Part shown: in pieces, positions 17,959-26,288 of the stretch | Layout of the letters: every line of letters starts with the position of its first letter | Position numbering within the stretch: the stretch's first letter is position 1 | Assembly: GCF_003576375.1 (NCBI RefSeq) | Contig: NZ_QWGE01000005.1 | Span: 248,001-312,000 of the forward strand | Length of the DNA: 64,000 nt | DNA from: Pontibacter oryzae | GTDB lineage: Bacteria > Bacteroidota > Bacteroidia > Cytophagales > Hymenobacteraceae | Direction of reading: 5' to 3' | The notes under the pieces: model-generated | What the model was told of the DNA's origin: nothing | The model's database searches: none | The model's input: only the letters and a program-made list of their open reading frames with translations | Position numbers and translations under genes: made by a program

Positions 17959-18918
17959 CTAGGCTAAACCAGCAGCATCGGCTGTCGGGCAGTACCCTGC
18001 TTGTGGCTGCTGCTGCTTTACCTGCTCTGCTTCCGGCTGCAATTGGCTTTGCCGCTGATGTTCTGTAACAATAGCGCCGGGTGGCTTAAACAAGATCAGA
18101 AAAATCTCTTTGGCAGAAGCTGCATGTTTGATGTCTTTCCATATATCCATCCATTCATGGAAAACAAGGTAAACCGGGTTAAATGAAGTAACTGGTTTGG
18201 TTAAGCCATACTTTACCTGCTCTCTTTCGGGCTCAAACGTACCGAACATCCTATCCCAAATAATAAAGGTGGAGCCGTAGTTTTTATCGATATAACCCGG
18301 ATTAGATCCATGGTGCACACGGTGATGCGAAGGCGTCACGAAAACGTATTCGATGGCTTTGGGCATTTTCCGGACCAGCTCTGTGTGCACAAAAAATTGA
18401 TACAGCACCGCTACCTGGTGGCACAGGAAAAAAGTAAACGGGTCGATGCCCAGCATAGGCACGGGCAGGAAAAACACGAACTTGATGTGCTGCGTCCAGC
18501 CTGTGCGGAAAGACACTGAGAAGTTCATGCGCTCCGACGAGTGATGCGTAACATGCGTAGCCCACCAGAAACGTTGCTCATGTGCCACACGATGCGCCCA
18601 ATAACGGCAAAAGTCAATGGCGATGAAGCAGATCACAAAAGTCCACCAGCCCCGTGGTATGGCCCAAGGCACTTTGTTATAAATAATGAGTGCTATCCCG
18701 AAAAGCCAGATTTTGAGCGCCCCGCTGATTAGCGTGTTTACAGCCCCAATTGTAAGAGCTGATATAAACTCTATCTTATGGTAATAATTCCGCTGTTTAT
18801 AGATGCCATAAACCCACTCACCTATCACCGATAGCACAATTACAGGAATGGCATACTGTATGATGGTCAGGTCGTCAAGCTTCTTCAACTCATCAAACGT
18901 GAATAACTCTTTTTCCAT
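17959..18918 (-). CDS. Sterol desaturase / fatty acid hydroxylase family membrane enzyme
   Basis: 319 residues from the ATG at 18918, preceded by AGGGG, one of the few Shine-Dalgarno-like sites here; a longer frame from 18972 exists but is less likely. Four or five membrane segments surround the di-iron histidine motifs HRVAHE (HxxxH), HVTHHSSE (HxxHH) and HHRVHH. Such enzymes hydroxylate or desaturate lipids using two irons and oxygen; in Bacteroidota they act on fatty acids, carotenoids or ether lipids. The substrate is unknown. The C-terminus is a Gln-rich tail of about 45 residues. Confidence 0.88.
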   Translation of the reverse strand: MEKELFTFDELKKLDDLTIIQYAIPVIVLSVIGEWVYGIYKQRNYYHKIEFISALTIGAVNTLISGALKIWLFGIALIIYNKVPWAIPRGWWTFVICFIAIDFCRYWAHRVAHEQRFWWATHVTHHSSERMNFSVSFRTGWTQHIKFVFFLPVPMLGIDPFTFFLCHQVAVLYQFFVHTELVRKMPKAIEYVFVTPSHHRVHHGSNPGYIDKNYGSTFIIWDRMFGTFEPEREQVKYGLTKPVTSFNPVYLVFHEWMDIWKDIKHAASAKEIFLILFKPPGAIVTEHQRQSQLQPEAEQVKQQQPQAGYCPTADAAGLA

Positions 18919-19083
18919 ATTGCACCCCTGTTTAACTAGTGAGACTGTAGCCTCTTTCAACGTCCAAAGCAATAAAGAGTTAAGCTTGAGCTTTATGAAA
19001 AGAATAATTGGGCATTAAGTGATGTTAGAAGGTTCCTGCATACAGCTAGGCCTCAATCAAATAAAAGTTTGATGCATACTTCT

Positions 19084-19091
19084 TAACTTTG
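19084..19091 (+). promoter_or_regulatory. Possible -7 element of the 63-residue gene
   Basis: TAACTTTG fits TAnnTTTG and ends 14 bases before the ATG at 19106, which would give a very short leader. A TTTG at 19068 is only 12 bases upstream, shorter than usual. Confidence 0.4.
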
Positions 19092-19105
19092 CAGAAAAGA
19101 TTAAT

Positions 19106-19297
19106 ATGCGCATCAGAAAGAAAGTAAAGCTCAGTATTCCGGTAAGCGCCACCCGCTTCACCGCCCTAGACATGTTTGTGAAAGCAGCCGAAAAGGACAA
19201 CTGGACCGAGCAGGAAATCCAATTCGTGATTGATGAAGTTGTAGAGGCACGCGATGATCAGGATGCCTTTGACATACTAGGCGATTACATACAGTAA
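19106..19297 (+). CDS. Small conserved-looking cytoplasmic protein of unknown function
   Basis: 63 residues. A basic N-terminus ([13 protein letters not shown]) precedes an acidic helical part ([24 protein letters not shown]). Codon use resembles neighbouring genes, a -7-like element lies just upstream and a long hairpin terminator follows, so the frame is probably a real gene. I recognise no family. Confidence 0.6.
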   Translation: MRIRKKVKLSIPVSATRFTALDMFVKAAEKDNWTEQEIQFVIDEVVEARDDQDAFDILGDYIQ

Positions 19298-19304
19298 CCA
19301 TGAA

Positions 19305-19340
19305 CCAGGCAAAGCAAATGTATACTTAGGCTTTGCCTGG
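19305..19340. terminator. Bidirectional terminator between convergent genes
   Basis: Perfect 11-bp arms ccaggcaaagc (19305-19315) and gctttgcctgg (19330-19340) with a 14-base loop that contains TATACTT. It serves the plus gene ending at 19297 and the minus gene ending at 19348. Confidence 0.8.
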
Positions 19341-19347
19341 CGTTTTG

Positions 19348-19911
19348 TTATACTTGTTGCTGTTGCGGTGCCAGCTGTAGTTCCTGTGTGTGCGCCTGCA
19401 AAACCTCGATTATAAAGCCAATGTGCTCACTTAAATCCACTCCGAAGAGCTCTGCCCCAATCTTAACCTCGTCGCGGTCAACGGAGGCGGCAAAGCTTTT
19501 CTGACCGAGCTTTTTTAGGACCGACTTTACCTCCAGCCCCTGCAGCCGCATCGGCCTGATTTGTGCACAGGCTACTATAAAACCTGTTATTTCGTCGCAG
19601 GCCAGCAAGGCTTTATCAAGCAGCGAGTTGTAAGGCACGCCCCACTTGGTGTAATGCGCAGAGATGGCATGGGCAACCTCCTCTTCCCCGCGCTCGCGCA
19701 ATATGTTTACTATGATGTGAGGGTGCTGCTCAGGGTAGGCTTCGTAATCTGCATCGTGCAGCAAGCCTGCTATACCCCATTGCAGTTCGTTCTGGGCTAA
19801 TTCATCGGCATAGGCACGCATAACCAGTTCTACCGTGCGTGCATGGCGCAACAGGCTTTCGCTTGTGGTCATGCTGTTAAGTATGGCTATTGCCTCTTCA
19901 TAAGTTATCAT
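19348..19911 (-). CDS. HD domain phosphohydrolase
   Basis: 187 residues. The metal-binding pattern starts with the His of LLRHARTVELV, continues with GLLHDADYEAY (the HD pair), then HIIVNILRERGEEEVAHAISAH and finishes with DKALLACDEITGF. This is the arrangement of HDIG-type hydrolases related to YedJ-like enzymes. They hydrolyse phosphate esters or nucleotides with a divalent metal pair; the substrate is unknown. The Gln-rich end (QLAPQQQQV) is probably unstructured. Single gene. Confidence 0.85.
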   Translation of the reverse strand: MITYEEAIAILNSMTTSESLLRHARTVELVMRAYADELAQNELQWGIAGLLHDADYEAYPEQHPHIIVNILRERGEEEVAHAISAHYTKWGVPYNSLLDKALLACDEITGFIVACAQIRPMRLQGLEVKSVLKKLGQKSFAASVDRDEVKIGAELFGVDLSEHIGFIIEVLQAHTQELQLAPQQQQV

Positions 19912-19982
19912 GGCTGACTCAGTTTAACTTTTATCACCTAAAATAACGAAAATTCGGCTTTAGCCAAAGCCCAATTGCCTGC

Positions 19983-20489
19983 TTAGTCCAGCTTCGCGAT
20001 ATGCACGTTTTTCCAATAGCCCATTATTGGGTCTCGCCTTCCCACTAAGATATCGATTTGCTTCCGAATGCGTTTGTTCATCACATCCCTGACGATGTAT
20101 AAGCCATCCAGCTCATCAGAGATTCCTGTAACCCACAGGGAATCGCCAAACTCGATATTGCCTCCCCACTTGCTATGCAAGTCGCGGGAGATGGCAATCC
20201 AGCGGTGCTTTTTGGGGTTTCTTTTGTTGATCCGAGAGCCGTCGGCGGTAATGTATGGCGTGGCATCGGTCTGTTCTGGTTCCGGATGGTACACAGAGGC
20301 TGAAACAGTAAGGGTTGGGGTTGTTGCTGAAGCTGTGTTGGTGCGGTCGGCGGTTTCTTCGGGTGGCCAACCGATTGCAGATTTATCTTCGACTTTCGGA
20401 GCAGGGGATTCAGCCTTCAAAAAGGAAAATTCTTCAGCTAGCGCTACGATTACCGATAGCACTGCTGCAAGCAGTTTAATCCTAAACAT
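19983..20489 (-). CDS. Secreted 3D-domain protein
   Basis: 168 residues from ATG 20489; an in-frame TTG two codons upstream is a less likely start. A signal or anchor segment (MFRIKLLAAVLSVIVALAEE) precedes a Pro/Thr-rich linker. The last 90 residues show YITADGSRINKRNP, RWIAISRDLHSKWGGNIEFGDSLWV and YIVRDVMNKRIRKQIDI, the pattern of the 3D (three-Asp) double-psi barrel found in lytic transglycosylase and resuscitation-type proteins. One of the usual Asp residues (TDG/DT) is present as RDVMN. A role in the cell envelope is inferred. Confidence 0.75.
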   Translation of the reverse strand: MFRIKLLAAVLSVIVALAEEFSFLKAESPAPKVEDKSAIGWPPEETADRTNTASATTPTLTVSASVYHPEPEQTDATPYITADGSRINKRNPKKHRWIAISRDLHSKWGGNIEFGDSLWVTGISDELDGLYIVRDVMNKRIRKQIDILVGRRDPIMGYWKNVHIAKLD

Positions 20490-20657
20490 AAGCAATCCAT
20501 TTCGTGAAACATCGATTTTAGAATAATAACCCGCTTAAACGACAGTTCTTTTGAATGGTTTTAGTATGTTGCAATTCAGCTTATTTAAGCATGTTTATCA
20601 GGCCATTAACCCACATTAATAAAAAAATCATATTTTTAATCAATTTAACCATAAAAT

Positions 20658-21203
20658 ATGCATATTTTAACGAAATTCGCGGTCTTTTTTGTGCTGATAC
20701 TAGTATTTGCTCTGCCGGGGTATGGGCAACAGAAAATTGCACCGGTTATTGTAGATTTCGGGGCTATAAACCCAGTGCCTCAGGCCGTTAAGAAGCCGGA
20801 CCCCAGCCTAACGTATAAAATTTTGGTGGATGCCACAAAGGCTTCAGATAAGCCGGAAGAAATTGTACCAGCACTTACCAATACTGCACGCATGCTTAAC
20901 CTGCATGCATATGGTGGTGTGCCTTCCAATAAGATGCAGGTTGTGCTCGTAGTCCACAGCGCCGCGCTCCCGATGGTGCTCACAAATGAGGCATATAAAT
21001 CGAAATTTGGCGTCGACAACCCAAACCTCGCTATCATTGCAGCCCTTAAGAAAGCAGGCGTGCAGCTCTTCGTTTGCGGCCAATCGATGATTGCCCGTAA
21101 CTACGAAATAAGCAGCCTAAACCCGGATATTACCTTGTCCGTCTCTGCCCTGACTGTTCTTACTGAGTACCAACTGAAAGGGTATGCTTTAATAAGTCTT
21201 TAA
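20658..21203 (+). CDS. Secreted DsrE-family protein
   Basis: 181 residues with signal peptide (MHILTKFAVFFVLILVFALPGYG). The mature part has the DsrE/DsrF-like fold: YKILVDATKASDKPEEIVPAL, MQVVLVVHSAALPMVLTNEAY, IAALKKAGVQLFVCGQSM and a final helix with VLTEYQLKGYALI. The Cys in FVCGQS is at the usual position for sulfur-relay members. Periplasmic versions with this layout are common in Bacteroidota; the function is unknown. It is followed by an exceptional hairpin. Confidence 0.83.
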   Translation: MHILTKFAVFFVLILVFALPGYGQQKIAPVIVDFGAINPVPQAVKKPDPSLTYKILVDATKASDKPEEIVPALTNTARMLNLHAYGGVPSNKMQVVLVVHSAALPMVLTNEAYKSKFGVDNPNLAIIAALKKAGVQLFVCGQSMIARNYEISSLNPDITLSVSALTVLTEYQLKGYALISL

Positions 21204-21204
21204 A

Positions 21205-21260
21205 ATACTTCCCAACAGAAAAGCCTGCTTTTTACAGCAGGCTTTTCTGTTGGGAAGTAT
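21205..21260. terminator. 24-bp perfect hairpin terminator between convergent genes
   Basis: Arms 21205-21228 and 21237-21260 are exact reverse complements over 24 bases with an 8-base loop (tttttaca). It begins 2 bases after the DsrE stop and ends 4 bases before the stop of the minus-strand TVP38 gene. The outer ends of the arms are ATACTT and AAGTAT. Confidence 0.9.
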
Positions 21261-21263
21261 AAT

Positions 21264-22061
21264 TTACCTGCTTCTTTTCATTTTATCATAAATGATATAG
21301 CCGATAAATATAGCCAGAGACACGGCAGAAACCCAAATTAGGCCGGTTTTAAGGCGCTCGTTATCTTCTCCGAGCCAGGCAAGCAAGATTGTGAGCGGTA
21401 CAATGCCGGCCAACGTAGCACCTAAAAAGCGCAGATACCCCATTTTGGCCAGGCCTGCTACAAAGCTTACTGCATCGTTAGATAAAAAAGGCGATATACG
21501 CGCAATGATAACTGCCCAGATTCCATATTTATCTACAAACTGTGTTACCTTCCGTTCTGATTTGTGCCCAATAAGCTTGCTTACGCCTGCCTGCCCTATA
21601 CTCTTCCCGATCCAGTAGCCGATTGTGGAAGCCACTGCAACAGCCGTGATTGCTAATAAAGAGCCCCAAAAGGACCCGTAGGCTATTATAGCGACTAACA
21701 TCAAAGCAACTACGTTTATAACCAGCAGGAACATTTGAGCCACCATGGCCAGCACAATGAAGAATGGCCCCCAGAAGCCAAACTGGTCCACCCACTGCGT
21801 AATCCGGTTCTTGTCTCCGCTGGTAAGCACATCCCAGCCTTTGTTAACCTCTTCCTGAAAGCCCGGAAAAACAAAGTATGCACCTACCAGGGCTACTATA
21901 AGTATGGCTGTAATTATTAAAGGGGCCTTGCTCTGCTTCTGCTCTTCGGCGTTGCCCCGATCGTTTTCTTTAGCATCCTTAAAAGCGGCGGGTTCTATGT
22001 GTATCTGCGCCTCATTTACACGCTCATGATGACGCTTTATATCTTTCTGTTTTTCGTTCAT
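21264..22061 (-). CDS. TVP38/TMEM64 (VTT domain) membrane protein
   Basis: 265 residues. A charged N-terminal part of about 45 residues (KDIKRHHERVNEAQ) precedes the first membrane helix (LIITAILIVALVGAYFVFP). The core holds WGPFFIVLAMVAQ, GSFWGSLLAITAVAVASTIGYWIGKSIG and ARISPFLSNDAVSFVAGLAKMGYLRF, which match the VTT (SNARE-associated/DedA-like) family with its re-entrant loops. The family is implicated in membrane lipid handling; bacterial roles vary. Possibly co-transcribed with the rhomboid gene, whose start lies upstream on the same strand with 41 bases between. Confidence 0.88.
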   Translation of the reverse strand: MNEKQKDIKRHHERVNEAQIHIEPAAFKDAKENDRGNAEEQKQSKAPLIITAILIVALVGAYFVFPGFQEEVNKGWDVLTSGDKNRITQWVDQFGFWGPFFIVLAMVAQMFLLVINVVALMLVAIIAYGSFWGSLLAITAVAVASTIGYWIGKSIGQAGVSKLIGHKSERKVTQFVDKYGIWAVIIARISPFLSNDAVSFVAGLAKMGYLRFLGATLAGIVPLTILLAWLGEDNERLKTGLIWVSAVSLAIFIGYIIYDKMKRSR

Positions 22062-22102
22062 CTAAATCTGAAGTTGCACTATCTCTCCTCATTAGACGAA
22101 TG

Positions 22103-22879
22103 CTATCCTGGCTTTGTTGACTTTTTGGGCAAAGTATGGTTGGAGCTTAAAGTATAGGTATAGTTTACTGTTGGTTGGTTTGGATGAACACTGTATGTTA
22201 TGTGCATATGCTGATAATGAGGCCCAACAGTACTGCTCATATGCCGTTGCACTACGCTCGGCTCCAAAGGCTGATTAGTAGGCTTCGGGTTTCCCTCACC
22301 ATATACAATAGCCGCCACCAAGCCAGCAGCCAAACCTGCTAAATGCCCCTCCCAAGACACGCGCTCTTCGTTCGGGAACAGGCCGTAGAATAAACCACTG
22401 TATAGAAACAGCACGGCCAGCGAAACAGCCATTGCACCGCGGTTCTGCCGCAGGAACCCATTAAAAAGCAGAAAACCAGCAAAGCCATACACCAGCCCAC
22501 TTGCCCCAATATGGTAGGCTTGCCTTCCTACGAGCCACGTCAGCAGCCCGCTCAGTAAGTAGATCAACACTGAAACCTTTAGAGCCACTTTACGATGCAT
22601 ATAAAGTATGAACCCCGATAGCAGCACCACCGGGAATGTGTTCGAAAGCAAGTGCAGCAAATCGCCATGTATCAGCGGGCCAAAGAACACACCGATCAGC
22701 CCTAGGAAATTGCGCGGCATAATCCCCAGAAAAGTAAGGTTTGCACCCGTTAGGTAACTCAAAAAGCTAATTAGCCACAGCAACGCCACAAATAACAAGC
22801 TGGGCAGGAAACTATAACCAAAGTGAGGGCCTTCGTCCGGCAAGGATTGTTTATGATCTTGGTAAGCAAAAACGGGCAT
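22103..22879 (-). CDS. Rhomboid family intramembrane serine protease
   Basis: 258 residues with six membrane helices. The catalytic Ser lies in HIGASGLVYGF (GxSG) and the catalytic His in WEGHLAGLAAGL, the normal rhomboid order. The family GxxR/HxxxN-like element is represented by HGDLLHLLSNTFP. The C-terminal 60 residues (SSVVQRHMSS..VHPNQPTVNYTYTL) are hydrophilic and likely cytoplasmic. Rhomboids cleave membrane proteins within the bilayer; substrates are not predictable. Lies directly before the TVP38 gene on the same strand. Confidence 0.9.
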   Translation of the reverse strand: MPVFAYQDHKQSLPDEGPHFGYSFLPSLLFVALLWLISFLSYLTGANLTFLGIMPRNFLGLIGVFFGPLIHGDLLHLLSNTFPVVLLSGFILYMHRKVALKVSVLIYLLSGLLTWLVGRQAYHIGASGLVYGFAGFLLFNGFLRQNRGAMAVSLAVLFLYSGLFYGLFPNEERVSWEGHLAGLAAGLVAAIVYGEGNPKPTNQPLEPSVVQRHMSSTVGPHYQHMHITYSVHPNQPTVNYTYTLSSNHTLPKKSTKPG

Positions 22880-23038
22880 ATCGGAATTGGCGATTTTTTT
22901 AAATATAACTCAAATGAACAAAAACTAGGGCAGGATACTTTACCTAATCAGTACTTTTTAACGTAATGTTTGAGCTGGCCCTGAAGGCCAAAGATTTCAG
23001 CAGCCCGGCTACAAGCCACACACGTAAGAAAGAATAGA

Positions 23039-24898
23039 ATGTGGCGTTTACTTAAAACTATGAAAAGCTTTCACCCAAGCTCATACTTCTCACTCCCGAA
23101 ATGGGTACTGCCCTTGCTGGCAGTATGCTTGTGCGCCTGCGATGGCACGAATGTACAACAACAAGCACATGCCCATGTTACAGAGGAGTATCACCCAAAG
23201 GAGCGCATTCCTTACGAGCGGCCAGCCACTATTATTAAGGCACTGGAAGACAGCTCGTCCTTTTGGGTAGACTCTGTTTTTAAAACGCTGTCGCCGGAGG
23301 AGCGAATAGCCCAACTTATTATTGTGGAAGCCTTTTCTGATAAAGGACCAGCCTACGAGGCTGACGTGATGCGGCTAATTGAAAAGTATAAAGTGGGAGG
23401 CATTATTTTCTTCCAGGGGGGGCCGGTTAGGCAGGCAAAACTTACTAACAAGTATCAGGCAGCCTCTAAAGTGCCTCTTTGGATTTCGATGGATGCGGAA
23501 ACGGGCGTAGGCATGCGCCTGGACTCTGCAGTGCATTACCCTTCGCAGCAGATGCTTGGCGCTGTGGCAGACAATGGCCTGATCTACCAAATGGGATCAG
23601 AGGTGGCCCGGGAGTTCAAGCGCTTGGGAATGCACGTTAACTTTGCGCCTGTCGCCGACATCAACAATAACCTGAGGAACCCCATCATCAGCTACAGGTC
23701 TTTTGGCGAAGACAGACTTGATGTTACAGCTAAAAGCCTTGCCTACATGCGCGGCATGCAGGATGGCGGAATTATAGCTGTTGCCAAACATTTTCCGGGC
23801 CACGGCGATACCGACGTAGACTCGCACCACGACCTGCCTGTAATCCCCTATGGCCGTCACCGCCTCGACTCGCTGGAACTTTACCCTTTTAAAGAACTGA
23901 TAGAGCAAGGCATTGGCGGCGTGATGGTTGCGCATATGCACATTCCAAAACTGGACTCCAGCCGAAACCTTCCCTCTACGTTGTCGGAGCCAATCGTTAC
24001 TGGTTTGCTAAAGAATCAACTGAACTATAAAGGCTTGATTTTCACGGATGCCATGGTAATGAAAGGCGTGACCAAGTACTTCCCGCCCGGGGAGGCAGAA
24101 GCACGCGCCCTGATAGCCGGCAATGATGTGCTGGAGCGGCTAAACAGTGTACCTAAAGCAATACGGGCAGTGCAGGAGGCCATAAAAGCAGGCTACCTGA
24201 CGCAGCAGGAAATAGACAGGAGGTGTAAGCGCGTGCTTGCTGCGAAGCAATGGCTGGGGCTGGACAAGTATAAACCTGTTGCGCTGCAAAACCTGGTCGA
24301 GAATCTGAACCCGGCACTTGCCGATAGCACCAACAAGGCGTTGGCAGAGGCCGCGCTTACGCTACTCAACAATACTAAGAGAATGGTGCCCCTACGTCCT
24401 CAGAAACGCTTAGCCATTGCAACGGTATCGGTTGGGGCTAAGCGCGTCACGGCATTTCAGCGGGAGGCAAAGCAGCTTGCACATACTTCTGAGTTCTACA
24501 TTTCCAGGAAGGCTAACGCCAAGGAAACCGCCAGGCTCCTGAAAAAGCTTAGGAAGTATGATGTTGTGCTAATTGCGCTTTATGGGCCCAGTATACGGCC
24601 AAGCAACAACTTAGGCTACTCGCCGGCAGCCACCAAACTGGTGCAGCAACTGGCTGTTTCCAATAAAGCGGCTATCGTGCTGTTTGATAATGCCTATGCC
24701 CTCAATCAGTTCCCAGACATCCAGAAGAGCAGGGCTTTACTTTTGGCTTATCAGCCCCATTACCATGCACAAGCGGCTGCGGCAAGGCTGCTTTTTGGCC
24801 AAATTCCGGCGCGCGGTATACTTCCAGTCACCGTAAACCGTTTCTACGCTTATGGCGATGGCATCAATCAGGATAAACCTTTTTTGGCGGGCCCGTAA
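23039..24898 (+). CDS. Glycoside hydrolase family 3 lipoprotein, beta-N-acetylhexosaminidase-like
   Basis: 619 residues (a second ATG at 23060 is possible). A signal with lipobox-like LCAC near residue 33 suggests a lipoprotein. The GH3 barrel shows FAPVADINNN, SFGEDRLDV, KHFPGHGDTDVDSHH (near 250, with the His of NagZ-type enzymes) and the nucleophile Asp in IFTDAMVMKGV (near 337). NagZ-like GH3 enzymes cleave beta-N-acetylglucosaminides; together with the envelope location this suggests peptidoglycan or chitin-like substrates. A second domain of about 200 residues (LAIATVSVG..KYDVVLIALYG..) follows, as in GH3 proteins with a C-terminal sandwich domain. Confidence 0.9.
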   Translation: MWRLLKTMKSFHPSSYFSLPKWVLPLLAVCLCACDGTNVQQQAHAHVTEEYHPKERIPYERPATIIKALEDSSSFWVDSVFKTLSPEERIAQLIIVEAFSDKGPAYEADVMRLIEKYKVGGIIFFQGGPVRQAKLTNKYQAASKVPLWISMDAETGVGMRLDSAVHYPSQQMLGAVADNGLIYQMGSEVAREFKRLGMHVNFAPVADINNNLRNPIISYRSFGEDRLDVTAKSLAYMRGMQDGGIIAVAKHFPGHGDTDVDSHHDLPVIPYGRHRLDSLELYPFKELIEQGIGGVMVAHMHIPKLDSSRNLPSTLSEPIVTGLLKNQLNYKGLIFTDAMVMKGVTKYFPPGEAEARALIAGNDVLERLNSVPKAIRAVQEAIKAGYLTQQEIDRRCKRVLAAKQWLGLDKYKPVALQNLVENLNPALADSTNKALAEAALTLLNNTKRMVPLRPQKRLAIATVSVGAKRVTAFQREAKQLAHTSEFYISRKANAKETARLLKKLRKYDVVLIALYGPSIRPSNNLGYSPAATKLVQQLAVSNKAAIVLFDNAYALNQFPDIQKSRALLLAYQPHYHAQAAAARLLFGQIPARGILPVTVNRFYAYGDGINQDKPFLAGP

Positions 24899-24966
24899 AA
24901 GCATCCCGAACGAAGTAGCTGCGTAACAAAAGCAGAAGCTTATTACATGACATAACATCAAGAAAT

Positions 24967-25671
24967 ATGAAAAGGCTGAACAGCATTGTAAAGTATAGCC
25001 TCCTGCTCTGCCTGGCTGCAGCAACCATTAGCTGCGATAATACCAGAAGAGTAGAGGGAGATGAAGAGTTGACAGCAAACTCGCCGAACGACCAGGACAC
25101 TGCCGTTGTGGTAAGGTCTGGGGAGAGCGCCGAACAGGAATTAAATGAGTTTAGGGAGTGGCTGAACAGGCAAGCCGATAAAGGGGACACTGCCATCCGG
25201 AAAGAATGGCCACAAATGAAAGAGGATCTCCGCCAGAAAAACGCTGAGCTGGAACGCAGCTTCGATAGCCTTTCCGCTAAATCGAAGCAAGAATACCGTG
25301 AGCTGCAGCAGCGCTATAAAAACTGGGAAGCACGCCAGGAACGCCGCCAGCAACAACCACTCGACCGTGACAAAGTTACGCTGTGGCAGGAACAGCTGCT
25401 TCGGGAGTATAGCAACATCAATGAGATTAGCGCTGCCCAGATGCGCGAAGCCTACTTAACTTTTATGGGCACTGTGCGCACCAAACGCCGCTCCTGGACG
25501 CAGGACGACTGGGATTACGTAGACTACGTTTACAGCGAATTAAATCAACGCCGCCGCCAGCTAGAGGGTAATCTGCGTGTGGCAGACAACCTCAAAATAA
25601 GGAGCCTGCAGGCAGAGTACCTTGCCCTGGAAGGCAGCGCTGATACCAAAGACATGCTGCAGACCAAATAA
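24967..25671 (+). CDS. Lipoprotein with coiled-coil region, unknown function
   Basis: 234 residues. The signal LLLCLAAATISC gives a lipobox with Cys22. The mature protein is highly charged and largely helical, with probable coiled coils at about 60-125 (ELERSFDSLSAKSKQEYREL) and 150-225. No catalytic motif is seen. It starts 68 bases after the GH3 stop in the same direction, so an operon is possible. I do not recognise a function. Confidence 0.75.
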   Translation: MKRLNSIVKYSLLLCLAAATISCDNTRRVEGDEELTANSPNDQDTAVVVRSGESAEQELNEFREWLNRQADKGDTAIRKEWPQMKEDLRQKNAELERSFDSLSAKSKQEYRELQQRYKNWEARQERRQQQPLDRDKVTLWQEQLLREYSNINEISAAQMREAYLTFMGTVRTKRRSWTQDDWDYVDYVYSELNQRRRQLEGNLRVADNLKIRSLQAEYLALEGSADTKDMLQTK

Positions 25672-25679
25672 CTGCTTAT

Positions 25680-25718
25680 TAAACTAAAAAGGCTGCTTAC
25701 TGCAGCCTTTTTAGTTTA
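25680..25718. terminator. 17-bp perfect hairpin terminator overlapping the NUDIX gene end
   Basis: Arms taaactaaaaaggctgc (25680-25696) and its exact complement (25702-25718) with a 5-base loop. The right arm encodes the last residues (AKLKRLQ) of the minus-strand NUDIX gene, whose stop codon lies in the loop, so one hairpin ends both convergent genes and is partly coding. Confidence 0.85.
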
Positions 25719-26215
25719 GCCCATTGCTGAGCGATGATGGTTTTGGCATCGTAAAACTCCAACGAATCAAGCTCCTCAGCACTTAAGCGCACCAGTTCTA
25801 TGTGTTCATGCTCGTGGCTGTTGCCGCCGCCTTCGTGCCGCTGATGCGATACCTCGGCATAGTATAGTTCTACATGCTCTGTAGAGCCACCTGGCGAAGA
25901 ATAGAACGTATGCAAGAGCTCCAGCTTATCTACTTCATAGCCAATCTCTTCCTCAATCTCGCGTTTTATACTTTGCTCCGGTTGCTCGCCCTCGTCAATC
26001 ATGCCGGCTACAACCTCCACCAACTCAGATTCTGAGCCTACCCGAAACTGCCGTGTTAAAACATACTTTTCATTTACAGTATCAAAAACCAGCGCAGCCA
26101 CGGCACGCCCACGGTCAAACTGCTCTCTTGTAAATGTGTGCCCCTCCTGCTCTACGTGCAGTTTATATATTTTAAAGTAACCATCGTAGGCGGTTTCTCT
26201 GTTTTTGATGTTCAT
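25697..26215 (-). CDS. NUDIX hydrolase, ADP-sugar pyrophosphatase-like
   Basis: 172 residues. The full Nudix box lies at about 71-93: G-MIDEG-E, then REIEEEIGY, fitting Gx5Ex7REUxEExGU. The preceding domain (GRAVAALVFDTVNEKYVLTRQFRVG) resembles the ADP-ribose/GDP-mannose pyrophosphatase subgroup (NudF/NudK). It is inferred to hydrolyse a nucleoside-diphosphate sugar in the cytoplasm. Single-gene unit with a terminator shared with the facing lipoprotein gene. Confidence 0.9.
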   Translation of the reverse strand: MNIKNRETAYDGYFKIYKLHVEQEGHTFTREQFDRGRAVAALVFDTVNEKYVLTRQFRVGSESELVEVVAGMIDEGEQPEQSIKREIEEEIGYEVDKLELLHTFYSSPGGSTEHVELYYAEVSHQRHEGGGNSHEHEHIELVRLSAEELDSLEFYDAKTIIAQQWAKLKRLQ

Positions 26216-26288
26216 AATTTAAGTAGTTCGCGGTATGTATAAGCCTGTTCTTTTTATAGTGCGGCCATGCGTCAGCAAGTATAAGGAT

